Below are positions 32,747-46,083 of a stretch of 64,000 nt of DNA, piece after piece. Positions within the stretch are counted from its first letter, which is position 1; each line of letters starts with the position of its first letter. The translations under genes were made by a program, and so were the position numbers. Source of the DNA: Teratosphaeria epicoccoides (taxonomy: Eukaryota > Ascomycota > Dothideomycetes > Mycosphaerellales > Teratosphaeriaceae); NCBI GenBank assembly GCA_021401465.1, contig JADDMT010000066.1:1-64000 (forward strand), written 5' to 3'. The notes under the pieces were generated by a model. The model had not been told where the DNA came from. It made no database searches and saw only the letters and a program-made list of their open reading frames with translations.

Positions 32747-34232
32747 ATAGCTCTAGCATCTGTCGCAGGTTTAACTACTAGGAATAGACACGGCAACAAC
32801 GGCTTTAAGATAGGAAGCCCTATGGAGTTCATAGGACAACAATCTTAAGTCAAGATGTTTATCCTGTAATGCTAGTTAGCATTTAACATAGATACAGAAT
32901 AGTTTACGACGCATCATAAGCGAATAATGTACATTGTGTCTTACCTAAAGGGACTAGCGTTCGAGTTTATCTAGCCTCATCTAACAGATTATCTAGATCA
33001 TGTTAGTAACGTCGAAGCTAGGAAGATAACGACTAGGGAGATTCTTAACTTAGACATGTCTTTGTTCAAGGTATTACGCGAAGCTTTCGGGCTTAGTAAT
33101 AAGCAACAAGAGGCCGAGAGAGCTCTCCTAGGAATTTAGCAGAAGGGTTCCGCTAGCAAGTACCGCGTAGACTTTTAGACCCTCTCTGCTTAAGTCGACT
33201 AGAATGATAATGCTTTAGCCGCTTAGTTCTACTAGGCACTAAAGGAGACAGTTAAAGACGAAATTGCCTGAGGAGATCGGCTAACGACATTCAAGGAAAT
33301 AAGCGATCTCGCAATTAGAATCGATAATCGCATCTAGGAACGACAGCAGGAACAATAACATGGAAATCGCAAGCTAGCACAGGCTAACCATAAGGTCTAA
33401 CAATTAGCACCGAAATGGCGAAGCGATTACTACGGTCTCTAACCTATAGAGTTAGATGCGACTAAGGGGCGCCTAAAGAATAGACCCTAAGGAAAGCCAC
33501 AGAAGGGCTCTCCTACCTAGAATAGTCCGAAGAAGCTATTCGACAAGAGTAACCTCGAGTGCTACAACTGTAGAAAGAAAGGACACTTTGCCCGCGAATG
33601 TTTTGCTAAGAAGTAACGACAGGAACTGCCTAGGATAGAACAGGCTCGCGCGATAATAACGGCACCTAAGTAAAAGGCTGCCGCTACTTAGGAACTAGAC
33701 TATGCTACACTTACTTAGACTACGTGCTATAACGACGATTGTCGAATTCACATGAGTGATAAAGATAGTTCTGGATAGTACCCTAGCCGAAACAAGGCAT
33801 AGTCTATCTGTGCGCTAAGGGGTACACCTTCTAGTATAATAGTCCTAAGGTAACAGGAGCTAGAAGAAGAAGAAGAAGGTTCGGACGACAACTATGAGCT
33901 TGTCGAAGCTGTCATTCCTAATTCCGAGGAAGACAAGAGCATAGAGCGATAGGCTATGCCGCTACATGACATCAGACTTAATATTATCCGAATTATACAG
34001 AACTAGTAGGCTTAGGCTTGCCTATGGATTAATAGAGTATAACATGTCGACTAGCTTTAGTATAATGAACTAGCCGACTATATGCGACGATACCTAAGGA
34101 GACTACTAGTCGTAGCTTAACCTCACGCGCATGAGAAGATTGTCCAAGAAATTGTACTGTTTAGGGTAGAGTTTACGCCCTAAGGAGGCTACCTAACCTA
34201 CGAAGGTATCTAGGTTCTACGAGCGCTATGAC
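32747..34232 (+). pseudogene. gag: RIPed gag of G3 (ATG changed to ATA)
   Basis: The start codon, ATG in copy G4 (55500), reads ATA here. The frame encodes ALASVAGLTTRNRHGNNG, a Gag domain (VSYLKGLAFEFI, TLSAXVDWNDNALAA) and a CCHC zinc knuckle CYNCRKKGHFARECF at 33560-33604, then Glu-rich sequence. It continues after A1 at 42407 to about 42650. The pol frame is -1 relative to gag once A1 and one target duplication (8174 bp) are removed. Confidence 0.88.
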
Positions 34233-34592
34233 TAATATAGATATATATCCTATATGATATAGAAATATCTCGTAGTATGACAGAGTAATCCGACCTTTTA
34301 GTAGGTACAAGATAGCGCTGCTTTCTGCTTATCGCAGAGGTAGCGTTAAGGGTACTTATAACCCCTAACGCCCCTTAATTAGGGAAAGCATGTCTGAGCC
34401 TAACCCCGTAGGGGTACCATAGGGTCAGCGATGTAGGGGCGTCCTACGTCGACAACTGATCCTACTTAGATGACATACAAGCTAACGTATGTACGAAGGA
34501 CCCCCTTGCCATGTGTAGCAGGGTCACTACATGCTAAGGGCGGGCATCAGAACCTATGCGGCTCTAATAGCCCCCTAGTATCAACCGTATTA
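34233..34592 (-). repeat. 3' LTR of A1 (360 bp)
   Basis: Its + strand reads TAATATAG..CCGTATTA. On the minus strand it is preceded by a purine-rich tract (AGGAGGAG, with CTCCTCCT on + near 34600), the likely polypurine tract. Confidence 0.93.
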
Positions 34593-35390
34593 CTGCCTCT
34601 CCTCCTATGAGGATGTCCCTAGCCTTACTAAGTAATGCACGCGGAACATATAGGGTATAGGATATAGCACGCTTATACCGCGCAAGAGTAAATAGGTAGA
34701 TAGCCTACGTAACATGTGTTATGCGTATACCTTAACGCCTTCATAGCGAGTACAAGGCAGAGGCTACTAACTCAGGCGGGTTTTAATCTGTCACATGTTA
34801 GGCGGCTTAGTAACACCTTCGCTTTACATGTAGATCGAGATATTAGGAAACTACGAGTACGTACTTTAGTTAATCTTTGAAATTATAGGGTAAGGATGCG
34901 CGCTAGCCTCGCTAGGTAGCTTGGCTGTCCCTATTTAGTCGTGACTATGAAGAACATGTTATAGAACCTTAGGGTAGTAGGAAAGTACGCGGACGCTCTA
35001 CATGTACTGCTTGAAACAGTAGGAGCGCGCTCCTAGCGCGGGTCTTACCACATTTTCATGCTAGTAGGCTAGCATGAGTACAGTTAGCGCATATGCATAA
35101 CAGCCACGTTATTCGTTCTTGCATTATTCGGCCCCCTTGTAAGTTAACTAAAGGCATGTACTCTGCGCATGTAGTTCGAATTACTAGCTTAATAGTTGCG
35201 GTAGGTAACAGAGGGGCTGTTAGAGAGTATAAAAACCTCGTCACTTTCCTAAACTTCCTGTTCTAAGACACTAACATTGACCTCTACTCCTATTTCGCTT
35301 AGCTTGCGCCTTGCCGTGTCTGTAGGTCCGAACTAGAGCTTCTTCTTCTTCAATCAATTAATCAAGATTAATTAACTCATCTTAGCCATA

Positions 35391-36887
35391 ATAGCTTATA
35401 TGCTACAGACTAAGTTCGACGCTACTTGCTCTGCCCGCAATCGTCGCTTGTGTTAACAATGCCTCGACAACCTTAGTAGCTAAGCTGCACACATCTCTCC
35501 TCCGCGTGTTAGTAAGGCGTCCCCTACCCGCGAGGTATACGTGACTTGTACTAACTAAAGTGTAGCTAAGATCTACGTCAGCGGATTTAATGAGGGTAGT
35601 ATCTACTATAATTGTGTTAACTGTAATAGTAAGCATCAGAAATGCCAAGACCTCCCTAAAGAGGTATATAGCGAGTACAACTAGCTCTGCTGTAACATCG
35701 ATAACTTCTAGAGTACGCGTGACAAGGGGGTTATAGAAGGCACTCTGACTATAAACAGGCTACAGGCTAAGTACCGCAAGGTACTTGCCTACCTGCTTAG
35801 TGCCCTCTCGTGCTTTACTACAACTGCTAACCGTTCTTATAGCGGTGTTTACTTCGACTCTCTGCTAACAGGCGAAAACGTTTGTCTAGGTCTAATTGTA
35901 GACTTAGTCTAGAAGATCTTGAAGGTGCTAACCGTTAGGGTCGAGACCTTCGCCATAGTACGCATATAGTGCGGGTACCCTCTAAGTATAAATGCTGACT
36001 TTCTCTGCTAGGCTAACGTTAGCGTCGAGAAATATCCGACTAGCCGTTAGCGTTAGCAACTTAGGGCCCTTGCCTCTATTAACAATGACTTTAAGACGTA
36101 GATGATCCGCAAGAAGGTTATCAAGCAATTCACTGTTCCTGCCGCTAAGGCCATGCCCTAGCGCCGTACCGAGAGGCAGCCTGCCTCTAAGCCGGTCCTA
36201 AGGACTAAGCCGTAAGTTACTTACTCGAATCCTGTCGCGTGCGTATAGCTAACACATTGTAGCGCCGCTACCTATGCTGCCTCGACGCTACTATCTAAGA
36301 AGAAGAAGAAGGCTAGGGCCGAAATTAAGGTTAGCGACAAGGAAGCCGAACCTTCCTTGCTTACGACCTATACTACGTCCGCTAAGACGCTAAGGCACAT
36401 GCCTCTAGGCCAGATCTTTGAGGATAAGGAGGATAACTACGTCTAGGATACCTTTAGTCCTAACGTGATCCCTTCGCGCTGTAGTGTCACTATACTAGTT
36501 ACGCCTAAGGGGGACACTAAGTCTAATGATGTAGTCGACACTTATCTCAAGAAGCATAAGATGATCTCGAGAGCCGAGCGTAACAGCTGCAAGCGCGCTT
36601 AAGTCTCTTCGCCTTCTAATGCTAAGGATGAGGTAGTCGTTACGACTAGGCGTAGTAAGGATGTCGCTAGCTCTCTAGCTACTATAGGCTCTAAAGACGA
36701 GCTCCCTCGCAACCTACTAAAGAAGAAGATGCTAGCCTCTCTTCGTGGCGTTACTACTCCTGTTACTCATAGTTGCTTCAGGGTGTTTAGTAGACCCCGT
36801 GCAGGTAGGTAGTCCCTAGCGGACCGTAACAAGAAAGACTCTTCTACTTCGGGTTTAGTTAGGAAGCCCCTAACTAGTAGTCGCTAA
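35391..36887 (+). pseudogene. Antisense Cys-rich ORF of A1 (498 residues, RIPed)
   Basis: It lies opposite to gag-pol, between pol and the 3' LTR, tail to tail with pol (stop to stop 140 bp). The start codon is ATA here and ATG in A2. Both copies are exactly 499 codons and the stops inside are TAG/TAA at likely Gln or Trp codons. The N-terminus has cysteine pairs (CxxC near 21-24 and 50-53, then C-x4-C-x6-C near 73-85 followed by Q-D-L-P), a metal-binding pattern. The middle has a helical stretch (RLQAKYRKVLAYLLSALS), and Lys-rich tracts (KKKKARAEIK) follow. The C-terminus is basic (RVFSRPR). Function unknown; DNA binding is a guess. Confidence 0.62.
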
Positions 36888-37027
36888 GCATTAGCTACGA
36901 AGCTAATCTAAGCATGTCTCTTGTTCTCCTTAGGTTTATTCTAGGTGTGCCTTTAGGCATTAATGATATATGAGTAGGGCGTTTGCTTCTCGTTATTACT
37001 CCGCGCGTTATGCACTACATACACGTG

Positions 37028-40000
37028 TTAAGAATTCTGCTCCGAAACTCTTATCTTCCTACGAATCGACCTTCTTAAGCCCTGCTTATGCCTCCTCCGC
37101 TCTTTGAATTCATGAATAGCTTCTAGAGCGTTCTTATAGTCTTTAGCTAGAACCTATTATGTGTACTTAGGTAGGTATCCTTTCTACTTTACTAGATAGT
37201 ATGTTACACCTTTACGCTACATACTGTCCTTAATACCCTTGACTTCCTACTCTTCGTTCTCTTCTGCTACTAGCATTAGGTCCGCAGGCTCTTCGCCCTC
37301 ACGCTATACATATAGTTTAAGTAGAGATACGTAGAAGACATCATGCACATAATATGACAATAGTAACAATAGCTAGTATGCCTGCGAGCCTATCGCGTCG
37401 CGGATCTAGAAGGGTCCGACGAACCTTGGCGTCATCTTCTTGCTTAGAAGTTTTAGCTTAAGATTCTTCGTCAATAGTAACACCTTCATACTAACTACGT
37501 ACTACATCGGTTTAGCATAGGCGTTCTTACATTTAATCTAGGATTCCGAGGCCTTTTTCTAGTGTTCTATTAGCACTGAATGTACCTTGCGTATACGCTA
37601 CGCTAATTTCGCGGCGGCTAGCACCCTCTCCTTAGAAGACTCGTCCTAAGGCAGTTCTAGGTGTATTTCTAGATTAAAGCTATAAAGAATCTGAAATGGT
37701 AACATATGCATAGTAGCATACACGCTATTATTAACTGCAAATTCCGCCATAGGAATTACGTTAGCCTAGGCATCCTAGTTCTTAGCGTAGTAGCACTAAA
37801 GGTACTACTTAAGAGTCTAGTTTATACGTTTAGTCTAACCATTAGTCTGTAGATAGAATGCTATACTTAGGTAGTACTTAACACGCGCCTTAAACACAAA
37901 TTCTTGCTAGTATTTACTAGTAAAGACAGAACCCTAATCTAATAGGATACTTCGGGGGACACTAAAGCGCTATATGACTTTGTCGCGAAGTAGTCGCGCA
38001 AGCTCGCCACTTATGCACTTTTTTGTATATAGGATGAAGACATTCATCTTCGAGTATTAGTCGACTACTACAAGGACAGCATTAAATATATTGCCTTTCT
38101 ACTTTGCTAGCAGCAAATTAGTGATAAAATCTATGGCCAAGTCTTGCTATAGTCTCTCTAGTAGTAGAAGCGCCTAAGCATCGCTATAGGGGCGATAGTG
38201 CTAAGATTTGCTAACCTAGCACATCTAGCAGGATTTGACATAGTCAGAGACATCCTGTTCTAGCGTTAGCTACTAGTATTTGCGTCCGAGAAGTACGTTT
38301 GTCTTCTCTGCGCCAAAATAGCCCGCGAGTTTATCGTCATGATAAATACGGAGGAGCTACGAACAGAGTATGTAGTTAGCGGGTACGTAGAGCCTATTGT
38401 TAAAGTACTATAAGTCGCCTAACTTAGTCTAGTACTTTAGACTACCTATAGTGTCCTAGAGGGCTACACCCTCATTAATTAACTCCGGTTCTCGCTCTTG
38501 CAACTACTAAATAAGTCTCAAGACTTTTTTAATGGGTTCTTTAGACATTACATGCTTACTACATGTAAGCTAGTTAACTACTACACAGATCGAGCTAGAC
38601 ATAGTCGCTATAACTGCTAGATAGGAGGGTTTGTTACTAGTAGAGGCCGTGAGGCCCTATTAGACCTGCAGTCGACCTATAAGAGGAGCTAACGACAGAT
38701 TGCTACCCTAAACTACAAGCTTCGTTTGCAGCATAGGGAGAAGCTATTAGTTACCCTACTCCCTAGTGTCGTAGTCTAGTCGTCGCGAAGGACTGTTAGC
38801 TAGATTCGTCTTTCTAGAACGATGCTAGATAACGAAGTTAAAGCTAGCGAGGAAAGTCGCCTACCTTGCTTGCTAACTACTTAGCTACTTCACGCCTATA
38901 AAGCCGCGAAGGTTATTATAGTTAGTAAGCACCTTAATAGGGTGCGCTACGCCTTCGAGGTAGTGTTAGTACTCCTTAAAGCTGTTAACAATAGCTAAAA
39001 GCTCTTAGTCGTAAGTCTTATAGTTAAGCTTAGCGCCCTATATCTTCCGCGACTAGAAGGTAATCAGGTACTATTACCTACTACCTTTGTGCAACTAGAG
39101 CTGCGATATAATTGCGGCTATTACGAATCTTGAAGCATCGGTCTCTATTCTAATCTTCGTAGTAGGGTCAAAGTGCTAAAGTATAGGCGTAGTTTAAAAA
39201 GCTACTTTAAGTTTAGAGAAAGCCTTACTCTAAGCCTCCTCCTAAGGTACTATCCCTGGCTTTCTTCCTTAAATCGCGCCCTTTGCGAGGGCCGTGAGAG
39301 GAGCCACGATCTTCGAGTAGGATCGTATGAATCTGTAATAGAAGTTAGTAAATCCTAGGAACACCTACACTTCTTAGAGGGTAGTTAGCCGCGGCTACTC
39401 CGCGATTACGGACACTCTTTAGTCATCTATAATGACTCCTTCTGTAGAGACAATGTATCGAAGAAACCTAATCCTATCGGTCAGGAATAAGCACTTCTTT
39501 AGGTTCGCGTACAGAGCGAACTTGTAGAGCCGTTCGAGTACTATCCTTAGATGCTAAATATGCTCCTCCTTCAAGTTAGAGTAGACTAGTATATCGTCTA
39601 AATATACTACGTAGCAGGTGTTAACGAGGCTATCTAGGGCCTAGTTAATATACGCTTAGAACATTGCTAGTATGTTAGTTAAGCTAAACAGCATCACTAT
39701 ATACTTAAAGTATCTGTACTACATTCGAAATGTAGTCTTCTACTTGTCGCCCTTTTAGATTAGTATCTAGTAGTAGGCGTCCTTCAAGTTAATAGACAAG
39801 AAGATGGCAGCGTGACTAAGGCGGTCAAGCGTCTCGCTAATAAGTAGTAGGGGGCAGCGGTTCTTCTAGGTTACTACGTTAAGGCCCCTATAGTTAACGT
39901 ATAGGTAGAGCGTGTTGTCCTTCTTTAGGACGAACATAACTAACGCTCTAGCCTCGCTGTCGCTTCGTCGGATCTACACGTTCCTTTGCGCCTTGTAGAG

Positions 40001-41767
40001 GTAGTCTCGAAGTGTTTTAAGCTATGATTCTAACATGAGGTACAGAGGTCGATACAGAGGATTATAACCCTCCTTAAGGTTAATTGCATGTTCCGCGTCT
40101 AGGGCCTAGGTATAGGCCGTAGCCTCTATGTCGAAAATATCGGCGTACTCGTCTAACTTAGGCAGAAGGGTAACGTCTTCCTTAACGTTCCGTATGTAGA
40201 CCACATACACGCATTAGACCTTCTTCATGTCCTTATAGAAGCTGTGTGCGTCACGCATCCGCACCGCAGGAACTTCGCCTATAGAGCTATAGAACTAGTT
40301 GTTAGTAGCTCTATTAACAACGACTCCCTACTTGTAGCGCTAAGGGCGGCTAAGTAGGAGCTCCTTATTAGGGATGTCTTTAGCGTAGAAGACTTCGTTA
40401 GTCTCGCGCACTTCTCCTAAGGAGTCCGCGAGTTAGAGGCGCACGTTATACGCGCCTCGAGCCGCTACGCCTTCGCCTTAAAAGGACTTTATAGTAGGTA
40501 GCAGGGCTCCTAGGATCGGCTTCAAACCAAGCTATACGATTACCCGCTAGGGTATCACGTAAACCTCCGCAAGGTCATCTAACATATAGTCTACTAGCTT
40601 AAGCGAGCTATTAACTCGGACCGTACTAGATAGGCGCTAGGCAGGCTACGAGTCTACACTATTAGTAACAGACAGCTTAGATACCCGTAGTAGCCATTTA
40701 GTTGTCTTAGGCTTGTCCTTCTTTTGCCTCCCCTCTAGGGAGGTTTCAGACACCTTGCTTACCTTCTTCCTATCACTTCGTTTAGGATAGCAAGCCGCCT
40801 AGTAGTCCCTCGCTCTACAGATGTAGTAGCTACTTAGAGGCTTCTCGCTACTGTCTTTTAGCTTAGAGGGCTTGCTCCTCTAGAATGAACTACCGCGTTA
40901 GACGTAACCCCTAGGGCGCTTATAACAGCGGCCCTTTAGTAGGTCCTTAGGGCTTAGACGCTTATTATCCTTGCTACCCGATTTTTCATTTCGCTTCAAG
41001 GTAATCTTTATACATGTCGCAAGAGACACGAGTTCTTGCCGAGTTGTCAGAAGTTCATGAAAAGTCATGATTATGTTCTGAAGATTGTCATTAAGTTTAA
41101 CAAGTAAGTGCCGCATGCGTTACGTCTTAGTATAGCGTAGCATCTGTCTCTTAAGTGTAGCGAGATAGGTAGCGAAGCTAGAGGTTATTTGTCCCTTCCC
41201 CTACTTAGCCTTCTTGTACTTGACAGACATAGTAAGGGCGTAGTTCCCTAGATCCTCGACCTAGTTAACATAGAACTAGCGAAAGTCCGCCTATATATAC
41301 GTTCTGTTATAGACCCGCATAAGGTTATACCGCTTATGCTAATTATTACGAGGTTCCTTATCCTCTTTAAGCTACATTACACTAAAGGCAACTTGTTCGC
41401 CCTCTATAGAATATCTGCGTAAGTTAAGCACGAAAACTGCCTTACACGCCTGTAAGAAAGTTCGAGCCTCCTTTAAGGTGTCTCCCTTAAACGGCTTCAG
41501 GTTACGTGCGTTACGACTACCTCCTAGTTAGCCTACTATGGCCCCGAATTTAGGCACTAGATTCGCAGGCACACGCGGAGGGTCTACGCCTACTAGTAAG
41601 TTGTCTTTATAGGTCCCTAGCGTGAAATCTCGCTAGATTTCTTCGTCCGCTAGTTTATTAGTACTACTTATAGCGACGTCTTCGTCGTCCTCGCCGTTAT
41701 TGCTACTAGAAGCAGTATGGCTCTAGCTCTAGTTCGTAAGGCAGTTCGCGACCTAATCGACAATCAT
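37028..41767 (-). pseudogene. gag-pol: RIPed gag-pol of A1, one fused frame (1579 codons)
   Basis: Start ATG at 41767 and stop TAA at 37030-37028 are 4740 bp apart, the same as in A2. Gag, the RT motif YLDDILVYSN (about 39604-39575) and the chromodomain lie in one frame, so gag and pol are fused without a shift, unlike families G and G2. The order is Gag with a CCHC-like knuckle (YYICRARD, first Cys lost to RIP, about 40830), protease, RT, RNase H, integrase, GPF-type C-terminus (TPRFVGPF, about 37425) and chromodomain (YYLVK..YLPKYT, about 37210-37160). Many RIP stops. Confidence 0.87.
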
Positions 41768-42041
41768 GGCTATAAGGGCTAGGTCGATAGTTAGGGTTAG
41801 CTACAGTCTCTATACAGGGGGTCTATTACCTTGTCTACTACGTAATTAGCCTCTAGCGGAACCGTCGCTTGATGTAGTGTCGCTCGTAGGGGGTACTTCT
41901 GCGGGCTAGTTACTTAGGCTAGCTTCGCTATCGCGGGCGCTTAGGATGGCACTTGCTACGCGTTAGTTGTAAGTTCGTAGTACTCTAGACATATCGTAGT
42001 ATTCTCTGCTAGACTGCAAAGCAGGGGGGAGAAAGTAGAAC

Positions 42042-42401
42042 TAATATAGATATATATGCTATATGATATAGAAATATCTCGTAGTATAACAGAGTAATCC
42101 GACCTTTTAGTAGGTACAAGATAGCGCTGCTTTCTGCTTATCGTAGAGGTAGCGTTAAGGGTAATTATAACCCCTGACGCCCCTTAATTAGGGAAAGTAT
42201 GTCTGAGCCTAACCCTGCAGGGGTGCTATAGGGTCAGCGACGTAAGGGCGTCCTATGTTGACTATTAATCCTACTTAGATGACATACGAGCTAACGTATG
42301 TACGAAGGACCCCCTTGCCATGTGTAGCAGGGTTACTACATGCTAAGGGCAGGCATTAGAACCTATGCGGCTCTAATAGCCCCCTAGTATCAACCGTATT
42401 A
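42042..42401 (-). repeat. 5' LTR of A1 (360 bp)
   Basis: It is a direct repeat of 34233-34592, ending on the + strand at CCGTATTA before the duplication ACGAC. The C-rich leader on the minus strand (CTTTCTCCCCCCTGC) does not begin with TGG, so no tRNA primer site is obvious; self-priming as in some chromoviruses is possible. Confidence 0.93.
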
Positions 42402-42406
42402 ACGAC

Positions 42407-44926
42407 TCCAAGTCTACTACTTGAAAATGGAGTACGCAAGAAACGCGTAGGAATAACGAGGCTAAGAGCGAGTACGACCTCTTAGGCTAGTTAGTAGTAA
42501 CGCTCGAAGAAGAGTAAGCCGAGACCGCACGATCCCTAAACTAGTCCGTGAAGACAGTTATTTAGGAAACGACAAGGTCCGCTAGAATTAGACCTACGGA
42601 CAGACTAGACAGGGCTGCAACGATGTGCCGCGGTTAGCGCCAGATACGCGAACAACCTTAGAGTATAGGTACACATTAACAAGACACTAGCCTAGGCCTT
42701 AATAGATTCAGGATACACTAGAATCTTCATGACGCCTAGGTTCGCCAGGATAGCTAGGATAAAGCTACAGGCAAAGACAAATGCTTTCTCGCTATAAGCG
42801 ATCGATAGAAAGCCGGTCACGTACAACTAAGGAATAGTTGACAAAGAGACTAAGATAATGCCTCTGCGGATAGGACGCTACTAAGAGATAATCTAGTTTG
42901 ACATCACGGAGTTACTAGGCTTAGATGTAGTACTAGGGTTACTATAGCTAAGAAACGCTAACCCCTATCTCGACTAGAAGAATGAGAGGATCTAGTTCCC
43001 GGAACTCTTAAGATCGATACCTCTACCTATAGTGTACGATATACTAGGCAAGATCGAAATTTGTGCTATGACTTCAAGCGAGATAGTCGCCGCTATCAAG
43101 GATCTAGAACAGGAAGTGCATGTCCTATAGGTCAAAGCAACGCAATCTGAAGTCAAGGTCGAATTCATAGTTCCTAATAAGTATAAAGAGTTTACTACTC
43201 TTTTTAAGGAAGAACCTAACTAAGAAGCTCTGCTAGAACACTAGGAGTAGGACTACGGGATACCCTTACTCCCTAGCAAGACACTAACGAAGCAACTAGT
43301 TTGCCTATTGTTAGTAGCAAAACTAGAGATTCCCTGGAAGTACCTTGAAGACAACCTCTAGAAGGGCTTTATCCGCAAGTTCTAGTCCCTAGCAGGATAT
43401 CTAATCCTGTTTGTTCCTAAGGGGGAAGATAACTAGCGACTCTACGTAGATTATCGTAGATTAAACGACATCATAATAAAGAATAGTTATCTGCTTCCTT
43501 TGCTCTCGGAATTGCAGGACCGCCTACAAGGAGTAATATAGTTCTCGAAGTTTAACATACCTAGAGCGTATAACCGAATTCAAATTAAGGAAGGCAAAGA
43601 ATAGAAGACTATGTTCTAAACTAGGTTCGGATACTATGAGTATATAGTCATGCTATTTAGGTTAACAAACGCCCTAGCTACATAGCAGGCATTTATTAAC
43701 AATATGCTACGAGAGTACCTTGACGTCTTCGTAGTTGTATACTTAGATGACAACCTTGTCTACTTACAGACAATCGAAGAACATAGGACTTATATACGTA
43801 AGGTGCTTTAGAAACTCTAGGATTACAGGCTAAAGGTTAAGCCTTAGAAGAGCGAGTTTTACAAGCAAGAAGTCTAATTCATTAGCTACGTAGTAGCATA
43901 GAATAGAATCAAGATAGACACTAAGAAAGTCTAAGTCGTAAAAGAGTAGCCTACACTAACTAATGTTAAGGAGGTATAGTCCTTCCTTAGATTTGCTAAC
44001 TTCTACTAAAGATTTGTAGCAAACTATTCGAAGATTATAGTACTACTTACGACTCTTACTACGAAGGATACACTATTCGTTTAGGATAACGCCTAACGGA
44101 ATGCCTTTAAGGAACTTAAGCAACGATTTACAGATTAGCTAATCTTACTTGTTTTCGACCCTAATAAGACTATTATAGTCGAAACAGATGCCTCTAAGAT
44201 AGTACTTAGAGTATGCTTAAGTTAACTAGGACCGAGTAGACGACTACAGCTAGTCGCCTACTACTCGAGGAAACTGTCTAGACCTAAACTCTATTACGAC
44301 GTCTATAACAAAGAACTTCTAGCTATAGTAGACGCCTATAAGGCCTAGCGAGTCTACTTACAAGGTTCTAAGCACTAAGTTACGGTCTACACAGACTATG
44401 AGAACTTGCGATACTTCATAATGACAAAAGAGTTAAACTAACAACAAGTTCGGTAGAGTGAGGAACTCTCTAGTTTTAACTATAAGATTATCTATTGTAA
44501 GGGGACTAATAACGTACGCGCTAATGCACTTAGCCGCTAGACTGACTACATGAAGGGTGTGAAGCAGGAGAAACACGCTGTTCTCTAGGAAAACAGCAAT
44601 AGCACGCTAGGAGTTAACTAACTCGCGGCCATGACTGTCACATAGACTAGTAAATTTCAGGACAACCTGAAGAACGTACTAGTCTACGACCTAACTACAC
44701 TTGCTGTCCGCAACGACATTAATAGACAGGAGGATTAGGAAGACGAAGACAGAATCCTTCTTTTTCAAGGATTAGTATACATGCTAACGTCTATACGATT
44801 AGAGCTACTACGCCTCTAACACAACATACCTTAGGGAGGACACCTAGGAGTGTCTAAAATGAAGCAAATTCTCTGACAAGAATATTACTTCCCTAGGATA
44901 GGCAAGGCAATCGAGGACTACGTCTA
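42407..44926 (+). pseudogene. pol: RIPed G3 gag end, protease, RT, RNase H, start of integrase
   Basis: It resumes the G3 frame after A1. Protease LIDSGYTRIFMTP begins about 42699; RT carries YLDD at 43740-43751 (followed by NLVY rather than ILVY); the RNase H start reads IIVETDAS (about 44173). The last bases GTCTA are the left target duplication of A2. RIP stops are dense. Confidence 0.88.
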
Positions 44927-45286
44927 TGATATAGATGTATATGCTATATAATATAGAAATATCTCGTAGTGTGACAGAGTAATCTGACCTTTTAGTAGGT
45001 ACAAGATAGCGCTGCTTTCTGCTTATCGCAGAGGTAGCGCTCAGGGTGCTTATAACCCCTGACGCTCCTTAATTAGAGAAAGCATGTCCGAGCCTAACCC
45101 CGCAGGGGTACTATAGGGTTAGCGACATAGGGGCGTCCTACGTTGACAACTAATCCTACTTAGACGACATACAAGCTAATGTATATACGAAGGACCCCCT
45201 TACTATATGTGGCAGGATCACTACATGCCAAGGGTAGGCATTAGAACCTATGCGGTTCTAATGGCCCCCTAGTATCAACCGTATTA
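44927..45286 (-). repeat. 3' LTR of A2 (360 bp)
   Basis: Its + strand start TGATATAGATG is unmutated, which shows that the ancestral LTR has TG..CA ends (TGATA..TATCA). Confidence 0.93.
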
Positions 45287-46083
45287 CTGCCCCTCCTCCT
45301 ATGAGGATGTCCCTAGCCTTACTAAATGATACACGCGGAATGTATAGGGTACAGGATGTAGCACGCTTACACTACGCAAGGGTAAATAGGTAGATAGCCT
45401 ACGTAACATATGTCATGCGCATATCTTAATACCTTCGTAGTAGGTGCAGGGCAGAGGCTGCTAACTCGGGCGGGTTTTAATCTGTTACATGTTAGGCAGC
45501 TTTGTAACACCTTCGCTTTACATGCGGATTAAGATATTAGGAAACTACGAGTACGTACTTTAGTTAATCCTTGAAATTATATAGCGAGCATGCGCGCCGG
45601 CCTCGCCAAGTAGCTTGGCTGTCCCTATTTAGTCGTGACTATAAAGAACGTGTCGCAGAACCTTAGGGTAGTAGGAAGGTACGCGGACGCTCTGTACGCG
45701 CCGCTCGAAACGGCAGGAGCGCGCTCCTAGCGCGGGTCTCGCCACATTTTCATGCTAGTAGGCTAGCACGAGTGTAGTTAGCGCACATGCGTAACAGCCG
45801 CGTTGTCCGTTCTTGCATTATCAGGTCCTCTTGTAAGTTAACTAAAGGCAGGTACTCTACGCATTAGTTCGAGTTACTAGCTTAACGGTTGCGATAGGCA
45901 ACAGGGGGGCTGTTAGAGGGTATAAAAACCTTATTGCTTCCTAAACTTTCCTGTTCTAAGACACTAATATTAACCTCTGCTCCTACTTCGCTTAGCTTGT
46001 ACCTCGCTATGTCTATAGGTCTAAACTAGAGCTTCTTCTTCTTTAATCAATTAATCAAGATCAACTAACTCATCTTAGCTATA

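Larger units (their letters stand above)
34233..42401 (-). mobile_element. Family A chromovirus A1, full length, inserted in G3 gag
   Basis: A complete 8169-bp element on the minus strand: 5' LTR at 42042-42401, gag-pol downward, an opposite-strand ORF, a polypurine tract, and 3' LTR at 34233-34592. The flanks are ATGAC (34228-34232) and ACGAC (42402-42406), a 5-bp target duplication with one copy RIPed; the empty site is seen in G4 and G5. Confidence 0.94.
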
